Of a stretch of 7,184 nt of DNA, positions 1 through 3,814 are shown one piece after another (positions within the stretch are counted from its first letter, which is position 1; each line of letters starts with the position of its first letter). The stretch spans positions 1 to 7,184 of the forward strand of contig JBDSTZ010000385.1 in assembly GCA_039927975.1 (NCBI GenBank), given 5' to 3'. Source of the stretch: JBDSTZ01 sp039927975. GTDB taxonomy: Bacteria; Pseudomonadota; Gammaproteobacteria; Burkholderiales; Burkholderiaceae_D. The position numbers and the translations under genes were made by a program. The notes under the pieces are model-generated. The model did not search any database. It worked only from the letters and a program-made list of their open reading frames with translations, and was not told the DNA's origin.

Positions 1-841
1 TCTCGGTCGACAGGGTGCGCACGTGCTGCAAGCCGCGCCCCTGGGTCGACTGGGCGTAGCGCAGCAGCGCGCCGGCCGCGCCAAAGGCCGCGCCCAGGCC
101 ATCGGCGCCAAAACCGGTCAAGCTTGCCACACCCAATTGCTCGAGCAGCGCCTTGTGCCCGCCCACCACATCGAAGTGCCAGTCCGGCACCCGGCTCACG
201 TTGGCGCCATCGTTATCAATCAACAGGTCGGCACTGTCGCCGCGCAGGATTTCAGCCGGCCCGATGCGCTCTTGTTCCTGTCGCAATCGGTTCGCGACCG
301 ATTTGGCGTCGCCCGTGAACTCCATCAACTTCAAGGCGCCGCTGGCCAGCGAGAGCCAGGCCAGGCCGGCGGTGGCGACCTTGCGCTGGCTGACCATGCA
401 CACCGCCAGCAGCGGGCGCTCAGCCTTTTCGGGCAGCAGGTCGGCGTCGGTCAGGGTGCCGGGGGTGACGACTCGCATCACCTTGCGTTCGACCGGCCCC
501 TTGCTGGTGGCCGGGTCGCCAATCTGCTCGCAGATCGCGCACGATTCGCCGAGCTTGACCAGCTTGGCCAGGTAGGGATCGAGCGAGTGGAAGGGGATCC
601 CGCACATCTTGATCGGCTGGCCGTTCGAGGTGCCGCGCGCGGTCAGCGTGATGTTCAGGATGCGGGCGGCCTTTTCGGCGTCGTCATGGAACAGTTCATA
701 GAAATCGCCCATGCGGTAGAACACCAGCATGGTGGGATAGTCGCCCTTGATACGCAGGTATTGCGCCATCATCGGCGTGACCTTTTCGGCCGCGCCGTGC
801 TTGATGGCGGCCGCGTTGATTTCGGTAGGGGCGGTGGTCAT
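1..841 (-). CDS. mutS: DNA mismatch repair protein MutS, N-terminal 280 residues (3' end beyond the window)
   Basis: MutS scans DNA as a dimer, binds mismatches and small loops, and recruits MutL to start methyl- or nick-directed repair in the cytoplasm. The visible part begins MTTAPTEINAAAIKHGAAEK and runs open to the window edge. The mismatch-binding domain I is clear: TPMMAQYLRIK, then YRMGDFYELF with the Phe-x-Glu wedge at F47 and E49 (equivalent to E. coli F36/E38), then LTARGTSNGQPIKMCGIPFH and ICEQIGDP. The start of connector domain II follows (about residues 150-280, including the ILRGDSADLLIDND stretch). Lever, clamp and ATPase domains lie outside. The first ATG is chosen because the protein around it fits the family; M24/M25 lie too close to the conserved domain. 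No Shine-Dalgarno sequence is visible. About 12 nt upstream the minus strand instead carries CCACCTCC, which resembles the anti-SD. The gene is preceded by a 206-nt gap after DUF29 gene A, so it probably has its own promoter. Identity is secure. Confidence 0.97.
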   Translation of the reverse strand, partial: MTTAPTEINAAAIKHGAAEKVTPMMAQYLRIKGDYPTMLVFYRMGDFYELFHDDAEKAARILNITLTARGTSNGQPIKMCGIPFHSLDPYLAKLVKLGESCAICEQIGDPATSKGPVERKVMRVVTPGTLTDADLLPEKAERPLLAVCMVSQRKVATAGLAWLSLASGALKLMEFTGDAKSVANRLRQEQERIGPAEILRGDSADLLIDNDGANVSRVPDWHFDVVGGHKALLEQLGVASLTGFGADGLGAAFGAAGALLRYAQSTQGRGLQHVRTLSTE

Positions 842-919
842 GGAATCTTTATGGAGGTGGCGCGCAGCCGGCGTGCTAGTGCGTTTCGCCAAGCGTGCTG
901 CATCGATATCAAGACCGTC

Positions 920-925
920 ATTTTA
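920..925 (-). promoter_or_regulatory. Candidate -10 box for mutS
   Basis: The minus strand reads TAAAAT here (5 of 6 matches to TATAAT), followed by GACGG, 78 nt upstream of the mutS ATG, in the 206-nt gap after DUF29 gene A. No good -35 is present at 17 nt; TTCAGT at 18 nt matches TTGACA at only three positions. The rest of 842-1047 holds an 8-nt palindrome (1031-1038) and no convincing terminator. The call rests on the hexamer and its position only. Confidence 0.33.
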
Positions 926-1047
926 CCGCGAACGGGGGTGGGGACTGAAGTGGCTGGGCCGTGCCGTTGCCAATACGAAAACCCGACCCATTCCTTGACT
1001 AGCCGTGAATGCCCATCACCCGGATTTCAATGACGTCACGACAGAAT

Positions 1048-1524
1048 CTACGGTACGAACTCGTCGTCGAGAATCTGCGCCTTCGAATACGGATTCTGTG
1101 CCGGAAAATCATCGGGCGACAGCCCGGTTTCGATCGACGCAAGTTTGCGGGCGGCCGCATAATTGCTATCCGCGTAATTCATGACCTCGCGGTCGAGACT
1201 CGGGCTGTGTTTGAGCAATCGCTTGATCCGAACGCGCTGCGTATAGAGCGTCGCCAGCCAGCTTCGCGACTTGTGGTCGGGCTGGAATTGACACTTGAGG
1301 AGGTGCATTAGAAGTACGTCTAGGCGATGTTCGAGCTCCCTCCGCAGGTGATTTCCCATGTCTTCGATTTCCTCTTGAAGCTTTTCCAGATCAAGGCGAG
1401 CAAGTTGGCGCGTGCGTAGAAAGGCAACCTGTTCGTCGAGCCAACGCAGGAAGTCGCGTTCATGGAGTGAGTCGTCAACGTTCGCGCTGACGGCCGGTTT
1501 TGCGTCCGGCTTTACGTCGTTCAT
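1048..1524 (-). CDS. DUF29 family protein (copy A)
   Basis: A 158-residue protein of the DUF29 family (Pfam PF01724, from memory), whose function is unknown. Family landmarks are all present: acidic variable N-terminus (1-20), HERDFLRWLDEQ (21-32), LDLEKLQEEIEDM (44-56), RRELEHRLDVLLMHLLKCQF (61-80), QPDHKSRSWL (81-90), HSPSL (106-110), and the C-terminal signature FPAQNPYSKAQILDDEFVP. It looks like a soluble, mostly helical protein with no signal peptide or membrane segment. The start is set by CGGAGGCGAT directly before ATG. It lies 18 nt downstream of the broken copy B in the same direction, so it is probably the last gene of the array transcript. It is the most diverged intact copy in the array. 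No missing motif is evident, so it is probably functional. Its relation to cyanophycin or mismatch repair is unknown. Confidence 0.9.
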   Translation of the reverse strand: MNDVKPDAKPAVSANVDDSLHERDFLRWLDEQVAFLRTRQLARLDLEKLQEEIEDMGNHLRRELEHRLDVLLMHLLKCQFQPDHKSRSWLATLYTQRVRIKRLLKHSPSLDREVMNYADSNYAAARKLASIETGLSPDDFPAQNPYSKAQILDDEFVP

Positions 1525-1542
1525 ATCGCCTCCGCAGGTATA

Positions 1543-2014
1543 TCAGGGAATGAAATCGCGATCGAGAATCTCGTCTTTTGTGTAGGGCATCGAGGCTGGG
1601 AAACTGGACTCGGGCAGACCTGTATCGGCGGCGGCGATGCCCGTTGCGTCCGAATATACGGCGATCGCCGCATCTATGACGTGACGTCCAAGACTCGGGC
1701 TATCGCTTAGCAGATGGGCGATCCTGGACCGCTGTGTGCATGGTCCCAAGCCAGCCCGACGATTTTTTCTCCGCTTGATACTGGCATTTCAGCAGGTGCG
1801 CCAGCAACACGGCAAGCCGGTTCCGTAATTCCCTGCGGTCGCTGCGCGCCATGGCTTCGATCTCTTCAATCAAGTTGGGCAGGTCCAGGGACGAAAATTG
1901 TTGTGCGCGAAGCAGCCTCGCTTGTTCCTCTACCCACAACACGAAGTCGGCTTCGTATAAGGAGTCATCGCTGAGGCTGTCGTCCAGCTTGGCGTCGATA
2001 TCGAGATCGTTCAT
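1543..2014 (-). pseudogene. DUF29 family gene (copy B), broken by a 2-nt frameshift
   Basis: The gene starts MNDLDIDAKLDD behind a GGGGGTGAA ribosome site. It carries YEADFVLWVEEQ, LDLPNLIEEIEAM, RRELRNRLAVLLAHLLKCQY and KSSGWLGTMHT in one frame. It then runs into AVQDRPSAKR and a stop at 1700. The rest of the family fold, QRSRIAHLLSDSPSLGRHVI through to PYTKDEILDRDFIP, continues in another frame to a TGA at 1543. The break lies at the TGTGTG run at 1733-1738 (CACACA on the coding strand). Adding one CA there gives TMHTQRSRI, matching TLYTQR in copy A and IMEQR in copy D, and a protein of 157 residues, the family length. C lies 34 nt upstream and A 18 nt downstream. As read, translation would yield an aberrant product of about 104 residues. 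A sequencing error or a switchable tract cannot be excluded from this read. Confidence 0.85.
1733..1738 (-). other. Frameshift site in DUF29 copy B (CA dinucleotide run)
   Basis: The coding strand has three CA units (ATGCACACAGCGG). Aligned with A and D, the segment from the Trp of GWLGT to the Arg of QR should be 27 nt and is 25 nt. A fourth CA unit restores W-L-G-T-M-H-T-Q-R-S with no other change, so the lesion is best read as contraction of a CA tract by one unit. Confidence 0.75.
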
Positions 2015-2048
2015 TTCACCCCCGGGCGGAACATTGCGTGGATCGTGC

Positions 2049-2525
2049 TCACGGTACAAAATCTTCGTCCTGGATTTGTCCGATTGAAAACGGCATTTCG
2101 GGCGGAAATGTCTTTATCGGCATCATCGTTTCGTCTGCCGCGAGCCTGCGTGCCTTCGGGTAGGCGGCGCTCGCCATTGCCTCCAATTTTCGACGGAGGC
2201 TGGGACTTTGCTTCAACATCTCGTCGATTGCGAAACGCTGCTCCGTGACGGCGCGGAGCCAGCTACCTGATTTTCGGTGCGGCTGGAATTGGCATTTGAG
2301 CGAATGCATCATGAGCGTTTCCAAGCGATGCTTGAGCTCCCTGCGCTGATTGCCGGCCATTGTTTCGATCTCTTCCACCAGGTTTTCGAGGTCCAGCAAC
2401 GCAAATTGTCGGGCGCGGAGATGAGCAGCTTGCGCTTCGAGCCAGCGTTGAAAATCTTGTTCGTATAGTGGCGATTCCTCGCCCGCGCCGGTCTCGTGCG
2501 CGGTGTCGATGAAAGCGTGATTCAT
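2049..2525 (-). CDS. DUF29 family protein (copy C)
   Basis: A 158-residue DUF29 protein of unknown function. It begins MNHAFIDTAHETG and carries PLYEQDFQRWLEAQ (19-32), FALLDLENLVEEIETM (41-56), RRELKHRLETLMMHSLKCQF (61-80), QPHRKSGSWL (81-90), QSPSL (106-110) and a C-terminal PFSIGQIQDEDFVP. By hand count it matches copy D at 104 of 158 positions (about 66%), so C and D are sister copies. An ATG six codons upstream (2543) is in frame but overlaps the ribosome site, so the ATG at 2525 is preferred. That ATG also matches the D start in sequence. Copy B follows after 34 nt. Upstream is the repeated spacer shared with D. No signal peptide or transmembrane segment is seen. One family position, Ser75 in LMMHSLKC, departs from the usual HLLKC but is unlikely to inactivate the protein. 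Confidence 0.9.
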   Translation of the reverse strand: MNHAFIDTAHETGAGEESPLYEQDFQRWLEAQAAHLRARQFALLDLENLVEEIETMAGNQRRELKHRLETLMMHSLKCQFQPHRKSGSWLRAVTEQRFAIDEMLKQSPSLRRKLEAMASAAYPKARRLAADETMMPIKTFPPEMPFSIGQIQDEDFVP

Positions 2526-2529
2526 AGGG

Positions 2530-2536
2530 CCTCCTT
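2530..2536 (-). promoter_or_regulatory. Ribosome binding site deciding the start of DUF29 copy C
   Basis: The minus strand reads AAGGAGG, four nt before the ATG at 2525. It lies inside the codons that a start at 2543 would translate, so it favours the shorter product. The same box and spacing precede copy D. Confidence 0.7.
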
Positions 2537-2598
2537 GTTGCATTCATTGTCCGAAGAGTGCCGTGCCCGGCCGTGCACCTTCGTGCAATCGCAATCGC

Positions 2599-2651
2599 AC
2601 ACGCGCCAGCCGAATGAATTGACGGTAGCACCGACTCCGCCCAGCGTCCAT
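2599..2651. repeat. 53-nt direct repeat, copy 1 (upstream of DUF29 C)
   Basis: Identical base for base to 3415-3467. It lies in the spacer upstream of copy C, at nearly the same distance from the DUF29 start as copy 2 does from D. Similarity on both sides is weaker and gapped. The element contains a promoter-like arrangement on the minus strand. Confidence 0.9.
2622..2650 (-). promoter_or_regulatory. Candidate promoter for DUF29 copies C, B and A
   Basis: On the minus strand: TGGACG (-35-like, 4 of 6 matches to TTGACA), 17-nt spacer, then TGCTACCGT, an extended -10 (TGn plus TACCGT). It starts about 97 nt before the start codon of C. The hexamers are weak on their own. The support is perfect conservation in the second copy. 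The same bases could instead be conserved as untranslated RNA or by gene conversion. Confidence 0.35.
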
Positions 2652-2666
2652 GGCGCACGATTGACG

Positions 2667-2688
2667 TTCGCCAGTTCGCCAGTTCGCC
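2667..2688. repeat. Short tandem repeat, unit TTCGCCAG, 2.75 copies
   Basis: Two full 8-nt units (2667-2674, 2675-2682) and a partial unit TTCGCC (2683-2688). The repeat is absent from the matching place in the D upstream region, so it is a recent local expansion. It falls just after the point where the small-ORF remnant stops matching its intact homologue. Confidence 0.8.
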
Positions 2689-2708
2689 GACCCGCGGAAT
2701 CGCCGGCT

Positions 2709-2786
2709 CGACAGCGATCCCTTCGGAACGAAGCCCGCTTCGAACGCGCGACACTGCCGGTTTAGTGTCGTACGCGGCGCGCGCAA
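2709..2786 (-). pseudogene. 3' remnant of a second copy of the 62-codon small ORF
   Basis: Twenty-six codons match residues 35-60 of the small ORF at 3484-3672, 20 of them identical, including the block RAFEAGFVPKGSLS. In those 14 codons the two copies differ at five bases, all third-position and synonymous. The 5' part is missing: upstream of 2786 the sequence turns into the DUF29 5' stub. Downstream, the stop codon after S-G-W is not preserved and the frame reads on to 2544. This is a fragment left by a deletion, not a working gene. Confidence 0.5.
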
Positions 2787-2836
2787 GCGACTGTGACCGC
2801 CCGTCTTAGCTTCGCTTCGATAGCGAGATCGCGCAT
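2762..2836 (-). pseudogene. 5' stub of another B-type DUF29 gene
   Basis: A 24-codon frame, MRDLAIEAKLRR then unrelated residues and a stop. The first ten codons (2807-2836) match the start of copy B (MNDLDIDAKL) at 24 of 30 bases and 7 of 10 residues. The ribosome site CCGGAGGTGAA precedes the ATG, matching CCGGGGGTGAA of B. The gap to the preceding DUF29 stop is exactly 34 nt, the same as the C-to-B gap. The body of the gene is gone; within about 20 nt the sequence becomes the small-ORF remnant. Spacing and sequence together support a deleted copy. A short translated peptide is possible but not likely to matter. Confidence 0.6.
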
Positions 2837-2870
2837 TTCACCTCCGGGGCGAAGTTGTCGCCCAGATCGC

Positions 2871-3347
2871 TCACGGCACAAAATCCTCGTCCAGGATTTG
2901 AGCGGTCGAGTATGGATTTTCGGTTGGAAAATTCTTGATCGGAATGCTCGTCTCGGCGGCGGCGCGCCTGCATGCCTTTCGATAGCAGCGGTGCACATAG
3001 TCCTCTACCTCGCGTCTGAGGCTCGGACTTTCATTGATCAACTCTTCGATCGCCGAGCGCTGCTCCATGATCGTTCCGAGCCAACTGCCCGACTTGCGCT
3101 CGGGTTGGAACTGGCACTTCAACAGATGCACCGTCAAGGTTTCCAGCCGATGCTTGAGCTCCCTGCGTTCGTTGCCGGCCATAGAGTCGATCTCGTCCAC
3201 CAGGTTATCCAGATCCAGCAAGGCGAATTGTTGGGCACGCAGATAGGCGGATTGCGTTTCAAGCCAGCGCACAAAATCGCGTTTGTACAACGGAGATTCC
3301 TCGTCCGTGCTGGATTCCTGCGACGTGTCGATGAAAGCGTCGTTCAT
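2871..3347 (-). CDS. DUF29 family protein (copy D)
   Basis: A 158-residue DUF29 protein of unknown function and the first DUF29 gene of the array in transcription order. It begins MNDAFIDTSQESSTDEES, then PLYKRDFVRWLETQ (19-32), FALLDLDNLVDEIDSM (41-56), RRELKHRLETLTVHLLKCQF (61-80), QPERKSGSWL (81-90), ESPSL (106-110) and a C-terminal NPYSTAQILDEDFVP. All family landmarks are intact. The frame stays open upstream to 3653, but that extension covers the conserved spacer, has no family similarity, and a strong AAGGAGG sits just before the ATG at 3347. The proposed start also matches copy C. The protein looks soluble and cytoplasmic. It is separated from C by 345 nt holding two gene remnants and the repeated spacer. 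Confidence 0.9.
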   Translation of the reverse strand: MNDAFIDTSQESSTDEESPLYKRDFVRWLETQSAYLRAQQFALLDLDNLVDEIDSMAGNERRELKHRLETLTVHLLKCQFQPERKSGSWLGTIMEQRSAIEELINESPSLRREVEDYVHRCYRKACRRAAAETSIPIKNFPTENPYSTAQILDEDFVP

Positions 3348-3351
3348 GGGG

Positions 3352-3358
3352 CCTCCTT
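3352..3358 (-). promoter_or_regulatory. Ribosome binding site deciding the start of DUF29 copy D
   Basis: AAGGAGG on the minus strand, four nt before ATG. It argues against the longer in-frame reading that would begin up to 102 codons upstream. Confidence 0.7.
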
Positions 3359-3414
3359 GTTGAATCCATTGCTGGAAGGGTGAGGTGTCCGGCCGCATGC
3401 CGTCGAGCGGTCGG

Positions 3415-3467
3415 ACACGCGCCAGCCGAATGAATTGACGGTAGCACCGACTCCGCCCAGCGTCCAT
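3415..3467. repeat. 53-nt direct repeat, copy 2 (upstream of DUF29 D)
   Basis: Identical to 2599-2651 over all 53 positions. It lies between the small ORF (which ends at 3484) and the start of copy D. The surrounding spacer is only partly alike in the two places, so this core stands out as unusually conserved. Confidence 0.9.
3438..3466 (-). promoter_or_regulatory. Candidate promoter for DUF29 copy D
   Basis: Same arrangement as at 2622-2650: TGGACG, 17 nt, TGCTACCGT (extended -10), starting about 91 nt upstream of the ATG of D. The long leader leaves room for a structured 5' untranslated region. The hexamers are weak; the evidence is conservation and position. Confidence 0.35.
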
Positions 3468-3483
3468 CGCGCACGTTTGACGC

Positions 3484-3672
3484 TCACCAACCTGAGAGTG
3501 ATCCCTTCGGAACGAAGCCAGCTTCGAACGCTCGGCGCTGCTGGGTAAACACCGTATGCGGCGCGCGCAGCTGGCCATCGCGGCTGGCCAGGCGCGGGAC
3601 GGAATGCCATCCTGGTGGATGTGCCGGGGTGGTTTTTTGCTGCGCAACTGCACTGCTGGTCGACGGCTTCAT
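3484..3672 (-). CDS. Possible 62-residue small protein upstream of the DUF29 array
   Basis: I do not recognise this protein. It reads MKPSTSSAVAQQKTTP, a proline-rich middle (AHPPGWHSVPRL), then RAPHTVFTQQ and the core RRAFEAGFVPKGSLSGW followed by TGA. It is basic, with no membrane segment or signal peptide. A GGAAAG lies 7 nt before the ATG, a mediocre ribosome site. Support for coding comes from the partial second copy at 2709-2786: over the 14-codon core RAFEAGFVPKGSLS the five differences are all synonymous third positions, as expected for a translated frame under selection. It lies 136 nt upstream of DUF29 copy D and was apparently duplicated with it, suggesting a shared module. Against: it is short, has no known homologue that I can name, and its promoter is not evident. 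An alternative is a conserved RNA leader. Confidence 0.45.
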   Translation of the reverse strand: MKPSTSSAVAQQKTTPAHPPGWHSVPRLASRDGQLRAPHTVFTQQRRAFEAGFVPKGSLSGW

Positions 3673-3776
3673 GATCGCTTTCCCATGGGCTTGAATGAAC
3701 AAGCAGCATAGGTCAAGCGAGCTGACGCGCACTGAGCGTGAGCAAACGACAGGGGAGGGTGTACGGGAGGAAACAC

Positions 3777-3802
3777 CAGCGTGGGCATGCTCGCCCACGC
3801 TG
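3777..3802 (-). terminator. Hairpin after cphA, candidate terminator
   Basis: A perfect 10-bp inverted repeat, CAGCGTGGGC and GCCCACGCTG, with a 6-nt loop, starting 12 nt past the cphA stop codon. On the minus strand it is followed by GGTGTTTCC, a short and interrupted T-run, so intrinsic termination may be weak. Its position between cphA and the DUF29 block fits a transcript boundary. Between this hairpin and the small ORF (3673-3776) I see no gene and no clear promoter. Confidence 0.55.
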
Positions 3803-3814
3803 TTCCGGCGACCA

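Noticed and set aside
23..1033. 336-codon plus-strand open frame
   Set aside because: It is antisense to mutS for most of its length and runs into the intergenic gap. The minus strand carries a clear MutS N-terminus.
1031..1038. Palindrome TGACGTCA between DUF29 copy A and mutS
   Set aside because: A single 8-nt palindrome in GC-rich DNA is not rare. It is not repeated in the window and is not placed on a convincing promoter.
1700..2014. Programmed ribosomal frameshift in DUF29 copy B
   Set aside because: The CACACAG site has no slippery heptamer, no obvious stimulatory structure, and the paralogues A, C and D are read in one frame. A simple 2-nt deletion explains it.
2709..2740. Hairpin CGAAGC / GCTTCG as a terminator or regulatory RNA
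   Set aside because: The bases fall in the coding core of the small ORF (codons for F-E-A-G-F-V), the loop is only two nt, and no T-run follows. The codon pattern explains the conservation better.
3409..3467. A short ORF starting MDAGRSRCYRQFIRL in the 53-nt repeat
   Set aside because: The repeat copies are identical, so no codon-level signal can be read. There is no ribosome site, and in the D copy the frame simply runs into DUF29.
3625..3640. GGTTTTTT run on the plus strand as an intrinsic terminator
   Set aside because: The preceding stem CATCC/GGATG is short and lies apart from the T-run, no plus-strand gene ends here, and the bases encode Q-Q-K-T-T in the small ORF.
2871..3653. A 260-residue version of DUF29 copy D with a long N-terminal extension
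   Set aside because: The extension lies over the duplicated non-coding spacer, the paralogue C has a stop in the matching frame, and a strong ribosome site marks the inner ATG.
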